DNA of 64,000 nucleotides, taken from positions 177,108 through 241,107 of the forward strand of contig CAJTJC010000001.1 in NCBI GenBank assembly GCA_910576655.1. Direction: 5' to 3'. This document shows positions 48,347-56,450 of this stretch, one piece after another. The notes beneath the pieces are model-generated. The model searched no databases. It saw only the letters and a list, made by a program, of their open reading frames with translations, and was not told where the DNA came from. The stretch is from an uncultured Christensenella sp. Its GTDB lineage: Bacteria; Bacillota; Clostridia; Christensenellales; Borkfalkiaceae. Position numbers and translations under genes: made by a program. How positions within the stretch are numbered: position 1 is the first letter of the stretch; each line of letters starts with the position of its first letter.

Positions 48347-50260
48347 CTAAACAATGCGTATGCGGCGCTCGCTTTCCACGACGCTGACCTTAGCCGCGTC
48401 GGGCACTATGCGCACCGTACCGCTTAAATCCGCATCGGTTTTTACGTACAGCGTCTGACCGCACGCGTTAACCCGCGCGAACTTTTCTTCGCCGTAATCG
48501 AGCATTTCTTCGACCTCGGCGGAAATTCCGCTTTCGCCGACCGAAAGCCCGTACGCGTCCCATTCGTAACGGAACGCCGTATTGAACGCCTTTCTGCCGG
48601 TCGTCGCAGCAAAAATTTTGGTATAAACCTCTTCGGGCGCGGCGAACTTCTCGCCGCCGATAAGCAGACTGTAAACCGTTGCGCCGTCCTTCTTTTCGGC
48701 AATCAGCGTACCGTCGAGGCAGTTAATGCGCGGCATGGGAAGCGTCTCGCTTCCGCCCGCGCGCAGCGTTATAGCCTTGTAGTCTATGCCGACGCTTACA
48801 TCGCCCTTGCGCTCTTCGTCCGAAAGCGCGTAAAGCCTGCCGCTGTTTATTTCGAGAGTGAGCAATATTTTGCCGTTGACGGTTTCGCTGTCCGTTACCT
48901 TCGCCTTTATGTCGCCGCCGAACTTAACCGCCGAAACGGGAATAAGCAGCTCGCCCTTGCCTTCGCCGCACGATATTGCGGGGGGAAGCGTCTCGGTAAT
49001 GCCGAGGAAGGTAAGCTTTCCGCCCTTGACCGAGCAGTCGAGATAGTTGAATTCGGGAATACGCGGCATAATGCTCTCTTCCGTTTCCGCGTCGAAAAGA
49101 TGTATCTGCTCGGTGTCCAGCGTCGCGGTGCAGACCGCGTCCGGCTCGAACTGTCTGAAACCGCCCGCCTTTATGATTATGCGGGTATCCGCGCCGCCTT
49201 CGGTGTTTAAATCGCCGTAAACGAGGGTTTCCGTTCCCAGCTCTTCCGAGTGCGAAATTTTAACCTTGATTTTAGCGTCGCCCGCGCCGTCAAGCGAGAC
49301 CGCCTCGGCACGGAAGCCGAGTATTACGTTTTTACTGCCGTCGAGATAGTGCGGCGTTGTCTTCATAAGCGCGGCGTACGGCACGGTAATTTCCGCGTCC
49401 GCATCGGTAAATTTTATCTTTACCTTGTCGCCCGACTTCTTTAAGGTACACGCAAAAAAGTTCATTTGAGGCGTGCCTATGAAGCCGGCAACGAATTTGT
49501 TCGCGGGGTATTTATACAGGTTTTTCGGCGTGTCTATCTGCTTGACGAAGCCGTCCTTCATTACCACTATGCGCGTGCCCATAGTCATTGCCTCTATCTG
49601 GTCGTGCGTGACGTAGATAAACGTAGTTTCAAGCTTTTTGTGCAGCTTGACTATCTCGCTGCGCATCTGCGTTCTCAGCTTTGCGTCGAGGTTTGAAAGC
49701 GGTTCGTCCAGAAGCATTACCTTGGGGTGGCGCACTATCGCCCTGCCCAGCGCGACGCGCTGGCGCTGTCCGCCCGACATTTCCTTGGGCTTGCGCTTCA
49801 AATATTCCGTTATGCCGAGTATCTCCGCCGCCTCGTTGACCTTTGCGGAAAGCTCCTGCTTGTTGTACTTGCGCATTACGGGTATTTCCTTGCCGTCCTT
49901 GTCGAGTACGGGTCTGCCTTCCTTATCGCGCTTTACGTCGGGAATCTTGCGCATGCGCAGACCGAACGCGATATTTTCGAATATAGTCATGTGCGGATAC
50001 AGCGCGTAGTTCTGGAAAACCATCGCAATGTCCCTGTCCTTAGGCTCCATACCGTTGACGACGGTATCGCCTATTTTAAGCTCGCCCGCGGTAATTTCTT
50101 CAAGCCCCGCAATCATTCTGAGCGTGGTGGATTTTCCGCAGCCCGACGGTCCGACGAATACTATAAACTCCTTGTCGTCGATTTGCATATTGAAATCGTT
50201 TACCGCCTTCGCCCCGTTGGGATAGACCTTATATATATGCTTTAAACTTAAATTTGCCAT
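48347..50260 (-). CDS. Sugar ABC transporter ATPase (MsmK/MalK type) with long C-terminal extension
   Basis: Cytoplasmic ATPase for the adjacent MalF/MalG-type permeases: Walker A GPSGCGKST, signature MSGGQRQRVALGRAI, Walker B KVMLLDEPLSNLD, and a TOBE region. MalK-type proteins have about 370 residues; this one has 637. The extra 260 residues from about 380 contain further beta-rich TOBE-like repeats and no motif I recognise. Inter-gene gap to malG-like gene is 13 nt. Presence in the same operon makes it a dedicated, not shared, ATPase. Confidence 0.9.
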   Translation of the reverse strand: MANLSLKHIYKVYPNGAKAVNDFNMQIDDKEFIVFVGPSGCGKSTTLRMIAGLEEITAGELKIGDTVVNGMEPKDRDIAMVFQNYALYPHMTIFENIAFGLRMRKIPDVKRDKEGRPVLDKDGKEIPVMRKYNKQELSAKVNEAAEILGITEYLKRKPKEMSGGQRQRVALGRAIVRHPKVMLLDEPLSNLDAKLRTQMRSEIVKLHKKLETTFIYVTHDQIEAMTMGTRIVVMKDGFVKQIDTPKNLYKYPANKFVAGFIGTPQMNFFACTLKKSGDKVKIKFTDADAEITVPYAALMKTTPHYLDGSKNVILGFRAEAVSLDGAGDAKIKVKISHSEELGTETLVYGDLNTEGGADTRIIIKAGGFRQFEPDAVCTATLDTEQIHLFDAETEESIMPRIPEFNYLDCSVKGGKLTFLGITETLPPAISCGEGKGELLIPVSAVKFGGDIKAKVTDSETVNGKILLTLEINSGRLYALSDEERKGDVSVGIDYKAITLRAGGSETLPMPRINCLDGTLIAEKKDGATVYSLLIGGEKFAAPEEVYTKIFAATTGRKAFNTAFRYEWDAYGLSVGESGISAEVEEMLDYGEEKFARVNACGQTLYVKTDADLSGTVRIVPDAAKVSVVESERRIRIV

Positions 50261-50273
50261 ATTTTACCTCCCC

Positions 50274-51131
50274 TTATTCTTTGACCGCACCCGCAGCCAT
50301 TCCGTTAATCATATACTTAACCAAACAGAAATACAGCACGATTATTGGTATCGCAATGAATATCGAGCCCGCCGCAAACCGCGCGAATTCCGTTTCGCCG
50401 AGTGACATAAGCCCGACGGCCACCGTATACAAATCCTTGTCGATAAGCAGCATTTTGGGAAGTATGAAGTCAGACCACGGCCATGTGAACGATGTCAGCG
50501 CCGTGTATACGAGCATGGGCTTCGACAGCGGAAGTATGAACTTTACGAACACCGTGAAGTTGGACGCGCCGTCTATTCTCGCCGCCTCGTCAATCGAGTA
50601 CGGTATGGTATCGAAAAAGCCCTTCTGCACCATATATCCCATGGGCGCCTGCGCCGAATATATGAGTATAAGTCCCCAGTGCTGGTTGATAAGGTTGAAC
50701 TGCGTCATTATCAGGTAGACCGCAATCGTGCCCATAAACGACGGAAACATTCCGAGCAGCAGCGTAGCCTTCATCATAGCCTTTCTCGATTTAAAGCGGA
50801 AACGCGACATACAGTACGCCGTGAGTATAGTTAAAAGAGTGCCGAGTATGCAGCTCATAACCGCGATAAACAGAGTGTTTGCGAACCAGCGCGGGTAGTT
50901 GTACATTACCGTGTCGGTGAACAGCGATTTGAACGCGTCGAAGCCGTACTGAGCGGGGAAAAATCCGTCGAAAGAATATATCGAGCCCGACTTCGAGAAT
51001 GACGCGAGTATCAGCCATAAGCAGGGAAAGAAAAATATAAACGCGACTAAAATCAAAATACAGTAGGTTATAAGCACGTTTAACACGCGTTTTGTTTTTG
51101 CCTTAACGACCTTGACGTTTGCCTTATTCAT
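50274..51131 (-). CDS. Malto-oligosaccharide-type ABC permease, MalG-like
   Basis: A 285-residue membrane permease with six helices and the EAA loop IDEAARIDGASNFTVFVKFI. The start and YNYPRWFANTLFIAVMSCIL resemble MalG. Overlaps the MalF-like gene by 4 nt. With the downstream ATPase and upstream binding protein it forms a carbohydrate importer of the CUT1 class. Confidence 0.9.
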   Translation of the reverse strand: MNKANVKVVKAKTKRVLNVLITYCILILVAFIFFFPCLWLILASFSKSGSIYSFDGFFPAQYGFDAFKSLFTDTVMYNYPRWFANTLFIAVMSCILGTLLTILTAYCMSRFRFKSRKAMMKATLLLGMFPSFMGTIAVYLIMTQFNLINQHWGLILIYSAQAPMGYMVQKGFFDTIPYSIDEAARIDGASNFTVFVKFILPLSKPMLVYTALTSFTWPWSDFILPKMLLIDKDLYTVAVGLMSLGETEFARFAAGSIFIAIPIIVLYFCLVKYMINGMAAGAVKE

Positions 51132-52507
51132 CTGAACGTCTCCTCCTGTTTATACGACGGCGAAAGTACGTATACGGTAAGGGATATTATCGAGGTAATC
51201 ACGAAAATAACCAAGCTTATCGCCGCGCCAATCGAATAGTAGTTATTGTCTATCGACATATTGTAAAGCCAGTTAATAAGCAAATCGGTATCGCTTGCAA
51301 GGAAGTATCCGTCGGCGTAAAGTCCGCCGCGCAGGAAGTAGAAAATTCCGAAGTTGTTGAAATTTCCTATAAACTGCGAAATGAGAACGGGCGTAGTGGC
51401 AAACAGCACGTACGGCAGCGTTATTTTTATAAACTGCTTCCACGAGCTTGCGCCGTCCACGCGCGCCGCCTCGTACAGGTCGGTGTTTACGTTCGAGAGT
51501 ATTCCCGTCGCAAGCAGCATAGTCGACGGTATGCTTATCCAGGCGTTGACCGCAAGCCCGATAAAGCGCGCGCTCCATTTTGCGTCCAGTCCCAAAAATC
51601 CGACCGCCTCGCCGCCGCCCTGCTGAATGTAGTAGTTAATGGGTCCGCCGTACGAGAACATGAATTTGAATCCGAGCAGAGTTATAAAGCCTGGTATGGC
51701 GTAGGCGAGTATGGGGAACGCGCGCCATATAGCCTTGCCCTTTACGCACTTTTTGTTCAATAGCAGCGCAAGCCCCAGTCCCGCAAAATAGTTCAGCGCG
51801 GTTGCAAGCACCGCCCAAAGCATATTCCAGCCGAATATCTTGAAGAACGTCGGCGCGAACTGACCCAGCGAAAGAATTTTGCCGAAGTTTGCAAATCCTA
51901 CCCAGTCCACGAGCGCGGGCGGCACTATATCCCCGCCGTAGTTTGTAAACGCAATGAGTATCATAAACACTATCGGCAGAATACTGAATACGCACACGCC
52001 TATAACGGGCAGAGCCAGCGCGGTCTTGTGGAACGATTTGTCGAGCAGAGCCGCAGCCTCCTGTTTGAAATCCGCAGGCTTTTTAAGCGTATCCATTGCG
52101 CACTGAGTACGGTAAACGTCCTTGACGTTGGAAACGTAAATCGCCGCGTACAGCACGATAATCATTATGGCGAGTATGCCCATTATCAGCCGCACGACCG
52201 AGTTGTCGCCCTCTACGCCGTACCAGGCATTGCCCTCGCGCGTGCCGAGCGTGAAAAAACCGAACAGGTCGGTCGCGCCCGTCAGCACGAAATATACAAT
52301 AAAAGCAATCTGTATAAACGCGAACATTGCGCCCTTGACCCACTGCTTATATATAAGCTGACCCAGTCCCATTACCAGCATCGACGCCGTAACTTTACCG
52401 TTGCCCTGCGTAAGAATTTCCTTTGCGCCCGCAAGCTTATCCGAAAGCTTTTTTGGTATTGCCCTGATTTTGTCCGGCAGAGCCTTGAATTTTTCAACTA
52501 TTTTCAC
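51128..52507 (-). CDS. Malto-oligosaccharide-type ABC permease, MalF-like
   Basis: A 459-residue permease. The EAA loop is LYEAARVDGASSWKQFIKIT. I take the GTG at 52507, 6 nt from GGAGG; a TTG two codons earlier would touch the ribosome binding site. An N-terminal portion of about 170 residues (helices in KVTASMLVMGLGQLIYKQW and IMGILAIMIIVLYAAIYVSN) precedes the permease core, as in other MalF-like proteins of Clostridia. Confidence 0.9.
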   Translation of the reverse strand: MKIVEKFKALPDKIRAIPKKLSDKLAGAKEILTQGNGKVTASMLVMGLGQLIYKQWVKGAMFAFIQIAFIVYFVLTGATDLFGFFTLGTREGNAWYGVEGDNSVVRLIMGILAIMIIVLYAAIYVSNVKDVYRTQCAMDTLKKPADFKQEAAALLDKSFHKTALALPVIGVCVFSILPIVFMILIAFTNYGGDIVPPALVDWVGFANFGKILSLGQFAPTFFKIFGWNMLWAVLATALNYFAGLGLALLLNKKCVKGKAIWRAFPILAYAIPGFITLLGFKFMFSYGGPINYYIQQGGGEAVGFLGLDAKWSARFIGLAVNAWISIPSTMLLATGILSNVNTDLYEAARVDGASSWKQFIKITLPYVLFATTPVLISQFIGNFNNFGIFYFLRGGLYADGYFLASDTDLLINWLYNMSIDNNYYSIGAAISLVIFVITSIISLTVYVLSPSYKQEETFR

Positions 52508-52517
52508 AATCAACCTC

Positions 52518-53954
52518 CTAAGACCCGCCCAGAGTATGGATAGCGTCGTAAATCTGTTTGTCTACATTGGCAATCCCCTCTTTAAGCTTTTCGGCGCCCG
52601 CATATACGTTTTTGTTGTCGAGCATATCCTTCGCGATAGTCGCGCAATATGTCTGCAACGGCGTCCATACCTGCGCCAGAGCGCGGACGCTAGGCATAAC
52701 GTAAATGCTGCCCTTGTCGAGATTTTCCTTGATAGTTTCGTTAAGTCCGCCAAGCGCCTCCGCCAAATCGCTGCGCGCGGGCGAAATTCCGAGAAGCTCC
52801 GACCTGCGGTTTATCATATCGTAAGACGTTGCGAAATTAACGAACGCAAGCGCGGCGTTGGGCGCTTTGGTGTACGAGCTGATTGCATAGCCGTTAACGC
52901 CGCCCATTGCAATCATATCCTTGAAGCCCTGACCCTCGTCCTCCAAATCGCCGCTTACGGGAAGGGCGGGAATATCGGTCATAATCAGGTTATCCCGCGC
53001 ATATTGCTCGGTGTAGCCCGCGTTTACCATTTCCTTTATAAACAGAGTGTACACGTCGGGCGTGGTCATAGTTGCAAAGTAAGTGCCCTGCGCCATGCGC
53101 GAATACGAGTTGCGGGTTATCGTGTCCTCGGTACATTCGAGGTTCATAACCGAGGCAAGCTGACGGATAATTCTTCCGCCCATCCAGCCGTCGTTTTTGG
53201 AAAAGCCGACGTCCGAAACGTCCTTTCCGTCCTCGCCGCCGAATACGTAACCGCCGTACGAAAGGAAGTAGCCGGAGGCGAAGTATCCGTCGTTGAGCGA
53301 CTTCATATATCCGTATTTAGCGCCGTTGCTCTCCCTTCGTATCTGCTGCGAAAAGCGGTACATATCCGACCAGTTTTCTATTATATCGGGAACGCCGTTT
53401 TTATCGTCGTCCCAGTCCGTTTCCCAGTTTTCGGGAAGCAAATCCTTTCTGTAAAACAGCAGCGGCTGCTGTATATTCACGGGGACGCCGAAGGTGAACT
53501 CCTGTCCGCCCGCCTTCGCGCGGTACGCCTCCCACGCCTTTTCGCCGACCTTGTCTGCACATTCAAGCTGTTCAACAGGCAAAGGCAGAATGTGCTTGCC
53601 GTCGACGTATTTCATAAGCGCGTCGTTCGCCTGATACAGCACGTCGGGCCCGTAGCCGTAGGGTCCGCCTTTTTCCAAATCGGTGTACTGGTCCATGTTT
53701 GCGTCAACAGCCTTGATACCGTACTCCGCGTACTTTTCGTTGAACGCGTTGAGCAGCTCTTCTAAATATCCCTGCTCCTTCGCCGTATCGTTTTCGAGAA
53801 TACGCAGCGTTACGTTCCGCTCGATTTCGCCCGTGAATTTATCGTTTCCGTCCGCGCCCAAGCCCGCGGCAATAAGTCCCAGCGTGCCCATAACGATAAT
53901 TACCGCAAGTATAACTGCTATATGCGCGATAAGTGCGGGCAGCGTTTTTCTCAT
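52518..53954 (-). CDS. Sugar ABC substrate-binding protein, membrane-anchored
   Basis: A 478-residue MalE-like binding protein (TLRILENDTAKEQGYLEELL; GVPVNIQQPLLFYRKDLLPE; PNAALAFVNFATSY). A calcium-loop-like DDDKNGVPDIIE is seen near residue 190. There is no lipobox cysteine; residues 8-35 form a long hydrophobic helix that probably stays as an anchor, unlike other lipoproteins in this window. A strong GGAGG site and two tandem hairpins just upstream may raise its expression relative to the rest of the operon. Starch or maltodextrin is the probable ligand from context. Confidence 0.88.
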   Translation of the reverse strand: MRKTLPALIAHIAVILAVIIVMGTLGLIAAGLGADGNDKFTGEIERNVTLRILENDTAKEQGYLEELLNAFNEKYAEYGIKAVDANMDQYTDLEKGGPYGYGPDVLYQANDALMKYVDGKHILPLPVEQLECADKVGEKAWEAYRAKAGGQEFTFGVPVNIQQPLLFYRKDLLPENWETDWDDDKNGVPDIIENWSDMYRFSQQIRRESNGAKYGYMKSLNDGYFASGYFLSYGGYVFGGEDGKDVSDVGFSKNDGWMGGRIIRQLASVMNLECTEDTITRNSYSRMAQGTYFATMTTPDVYTLFIKEMVNAGYTEQYARDNLIMTDIPALPVSGDLEDEGQGFKDMIAMGGVNGYAISSYTKAPNAALAFVNFATSYDMINRRSELLGISPARSDLAEALGGLNETIKENLDKGSIYVMPSVRALAQVWTPLQTYCATIAKDMLDNKNVYAGAEKLKEGIANVDKQIYDAIHTLGGS

Positions 53955-53969
53955 ATAATCCTCCTTGTG

Positions 53970-54003
53970 TATGCGTTTGCCTGCAAACGCATAGGGGTAC
54001 CCC
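53970..54003 (-). promoter_or_regulatory. Tandem palindromes upstream of the binding-protein gene
   Basis: TATGCGTTTGC (53970-53980) and GCAAACGCATA (53983-53993) form an 11-bp perfect arm pair with a 2-nt centre, followed directly by the palindrome GGGGTACCCC (53994-54003). They lie between the GH13 stop and the binding-protein ribosome binding site. The first contains GCAAAC/GTTTGC half-sites like those of maltose-regulator (LacI-family) operators, and in RNA would be a stabilising hairpin. Either reading is possible. Confidence 0.6.
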
Positions 54004-54010
54004 TATCGAA

Positions 54011-55579
54011 TTATTTTATTTCGAAGCCGTCTTTGTCTGCCGTAAGCACGCGGCTTCCGCGTTCTATTATCAGTTTGCCCCCGCGGCTGTAAATCACCGC
54101 CTCTCGGGTAAAATCCTTTTTGATTGCCGACAGTCTTTTTATAAGCGATTTTACGGGGTTATCGCGCCCCTCCTCCGCCCAGTCGAAGGTTCTGCGGCAG
54201 TCGGGGTCGTACCCGCCCTCCATGGCGTTCTCGGTGCCGTAGTACACGCACGGCGCGCCGCGGAAGAAAAAGGTTACGCAAAGCGCGCTCATAAGCCTGT
54301 TTACGTCCCCGTCGACCCGCGTTAAAAATCTATGCGTGTCGTGGCTGTCCAAAAGGTTGAGCATCATGTCGTTAACGGTGTCGGTGTTGCGCATAAGTAT
54401 TTCGTTCAGCTTGTGCGCAAGCTCTTCCGCCGTAAGCTTACCGAACGCGTAGAAGTCGAGGCACGCCTTTGTGAAAGCGTAATTCATAATCGAATCGAAC
54501 TGGTCGCCCCGCAGATACGGGTTTGCGTCGTGCCAGTTTTCACCTATCAGCACGCAGTCGCTTTTTTCTTGCTTTACCGCCCTTCTGAACTCTCGCCAGA
54601 ACTCGTGCGAAACCTCGTCCGAAACGTCCAGTCGCCAGCCGTCTATATCGAATTCGCGTATCCAGTAGGTAGCAATGCCTTTAAGATATTCCCGCACCTC
54701 GGGGTTCGAGGTATTGAATTTCGGCATATATCTGCACGCGGCGAAGCACTCGTAATCCAGCGGGTTGTCGCCGTTTATTATAAACCAGTCCGCGTACTTC
54801 GATTTGCGCCCCTTTTCGCGCACGTCGGCAAACTGCGCAAGCCTGTCGCTGCAATGGTTGAAAACCGCGTCCAGCACCACCCGCATACCCAAAGAATGGG
54901 CTTTGTCAATCAGCCGTTTAAGGTCGTTTTTGTCGCCGAAGTTTTTATCAATCTCGTAATAATCGCTTATGTCGTATTTATGATTGGATACCGAGCTGAA
55001 CACCGGCGTAAGATAAATCGCGTTGACGCCGAGGCTGCGTATATATTCCAGCTTGCCCGTTATCCCCGCTATATCCCCGCCCGCAAAGCTTTTGGGCGTG
55101 GGCTTGTCGCCCCATTTCAGGTTGATATAGCCCGTGTCCTTTTTCTTTCCGATATTGAACCTGTCAACGAAAATCTGATAGAACACCGCCTGCCGCATCC
55201 ACTCCACGCACGGCATTACGTCGCAGCAGTTTACGTAGGCGTACTGAAAACAGTTGTAATAGCTCAGCTCGAAATCGTATCCGTCGGTCAGACCGTCCTC
55301 GGAAAAGTATCGTATCTTTCCGCCGCGCTCTATTTCGAAAACGTAGACCAGCCGCCTGTCGGCAAGCTTTATCGTTGCCGAATACCAGACGAACAGTCCG
55401 TCCTCGCACTCGCGCTGCGCCTCCGCGCTTCGTCGTACGGTTGCAAAATCATACTTTCCGCCGTACAGGACGGTGACCTTATCAGGCAACTCGTCCTTGG
55501 AAACCGCAAGCCGCAGGCGTACGGTGTTTTCGTCCAGAGCAAAACAGTATTTTGATTCGGGGCAGTGGGTCAAATTCAT
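54011..55579 (-). CDS. GH13 alpha-glucan hydrolase (neopullulanase/cyclomaltodextrinase type)
   Basis: Cytoplasmic enzyme that cleaves imported malto-oligosaccharides. The 522-residue protein has an N-terminal beta-sandwich like CBM34 (about residues 1-110), then the (beta/alpha)8 barrel with conserved regions DAVFNHC, GWRLDVSDEVS (catalytic Asp), VLIGENWHD (catalytic Glu) and LLDSHDTHRF (third Asp). The C-terminal domain is short compared with the usual ~580 residues. No signal peptide. It is first in the sugar-transport operon and divergent from the LacI gene. Start has an AGAGG site. Confidence 0.92.
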   Translation of the reverse strand: MNLTHCPESKYCFALDENTVRLRLAVSKDELPDKVTVLYGGKYDFATVRRSAEAQRECEDGLFVWYSATIKLADRRLVYVFEIERGGKIRYFSEDGLTDGYDFELSYYNCFQYAYVNCCDVMPCVEWMRQAVFYQIFVDRFNIGKKKDTGYINLKWGDKPTPKSFAGGDIAGITGKLEYIRSLGVNAIYLTPVFSSVSNHKYDISDYYEIDKNFGDKNDLKRLIDKAHSLGMRVVLDAVFNHCSDRLAQFADVREKGRKSKYADWFIINGDNPLDYECFAACRYMPKFNTSNPEVREYLKGIATYWIREFDIDGWRLDVSDEVSHEFWREFRRAVKQEKSDCVLIGENWHDANPYLRGDQFDSIMNYAFTKACLDFYAFGKLTAEELAHKLNEILMRNTDTVNDMMLNLLDSHDTHRFLTRVDGDVNRLMSALCVTFFFRGAPCVYYGTENAMEGGYDPDCRRTFDWAEEGRDNPVKSLIKRLSAIKKDFTREAVIYSRGGKLIIERGSRVLTADKDGFEIK

Positions 55580-55595
55580 AAAAGCCTCTTTTATA

Positions 55596-55624
55596 TTGAC
55601 ATTAAAGCAATATTTTGGTATAAT
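55596..55624 (+). promoter_or_regulatory. Consensus promoter of the LacI-family gene
   Basis: TTGACA (55596-55601) and TATAAT (55619-55624), 17-bp spacer. The ATG at 55632 is 7 nt past the -10, predicting a leaderless mRNA. The 52-nt intergenic space must also hold the GH13 promoter, which I cannot place with confidence. Confidence 0.88.
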
Positions 55625-55631
55625 TTTCTAT

Positions 55632-56411
55632 ATGGTTAAGAGAGTTACTATCCACGACATCGCAAGGGAAGCGGGCGTTTCCGCCGCAACCGTGTCCTAC
55701 GTAATCAACGATACGCAGGGACAGTCGATAAGCGAGGATACGAAAAACAAGATATGGCACGTCATTAATATGTTCAACTACAAGCCGAACGTATTTGCGA
55801 AAAACCTGCGTTCCTCTGGGCGCAAGCTCGTTGCCGTATGCACCGAAACCGACGGTTACACAGACAAGGCGGAGCTGGTGGACCTTCTCGAAGGTCTTTC
55901 CAAAAGCTTTAAAGACGACTTCGACCTCGTGTTCGTCGCGCCCCCGTTCGGAAGAATTACCAACGCCGACGCGATAATCGCGTACAACGTATCGCGTGAA
56001 ACCTTCTACACGATAGGCAACGCCAACTACATACCGCTGATAGCCGTCAACTGCTGCGTGGAGGACAAGCTGTTTTTCCAGATTACGCCCGACTTTGACA
56101 AGCTCAGGCGCATGGCGGACAGCCGTTTTTCCTCGGATTACGCTTTCGTCTGTCCCGAACCGCACGACTCCGTTTTGAAAAGCCGGATAACTCAGGCGTT
56201 CGAAAACGCGGTATTCGTCAACGACGACTTCGGTAAAGTGACCGCAAGCAACGTATTCACCGTCAGCGGGGTCGTAGCCGAGCGCTTCAAGCGGCGCGGC
56301 GTCAACCTGTATTACGAGAATATCTATCTTCCGCTATGCGGGCAGACCGCCGACTGCGTAATCAAGGCATTAAGCCGCGAGCCCTTCGACGTGCACGTAT
56401 ATACCGTTTAA
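55632..56411 (+). CDS. Short LacI-family regulator of the starch locus
   Basis: DNA-binding part is a clear LacI helix-turn-helix (VTIHDIAREAGVSAATVSYV) plus hinge. I start at ATG 55632; the frame is open upstream but those codons overlap the GH13 gene and the promoter. The effector domain is only about 200 residues (total 259 versus ~335), with SGRKLVAVCTETDGYTDKAE near its start and no clear second lobe sugar motifs, so ligand sensing may be altered. Divergence from the sugar-import operon suggests it controls that operon, and possibly the surface lipoprotein beyond it. Confidence 0.85.
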   Translation: MVKRVTIHDIAREAGVSAATVSYVINDTQGQSISEDTKNKIWHVINMFNYKPNVFAKNLRSSGRKLVAVCTETDGYTDKAELVDLLEGLSKSFKDDFDLVFVAPPFGRITNADAIIAYNVSRETFYTIGNANYIPLIAVNCCVEDKLFFQITPDFDKLRRMADSRFSSDYAFVCPEPHDSVLKSRITQAFENAVFVNDDFGKVTASNVFTVSGVVAERFKRRGVNLYYENIYLPLCGQTADCVIKALSREPFDVHVYTV

Positions 56412-56417
56412 AAATAA

Positions 56418-56443
56418 GGCGGGCGTTCCGAGAAACGCCCGCC
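56418..56443. terminator. Bidirectional terminator between the LacI and surface lipoprotein genes
   Basis: GGCGGGCGTT (56418-56427) and AACGCCCGCC (56434-56443) with AT-rich flanks on both sides, between convergent genes. Confidence 0.85.
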
Positions 56444-56450
56444 TATTTTA

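Noticed and set aside
52401..53765. 454-codon open frame on the plus strand
   Set aside because: Antisense to the MalF-like and substrate-binding genes; basic, low-complexity product without recognisable domains.
54332..55555. 407-codon open frame on the plus strand
   Set aside because: Lies wholly antisense to the GH13 gene, which has all catalytic motifs; the frame is a by-product of codon bias.
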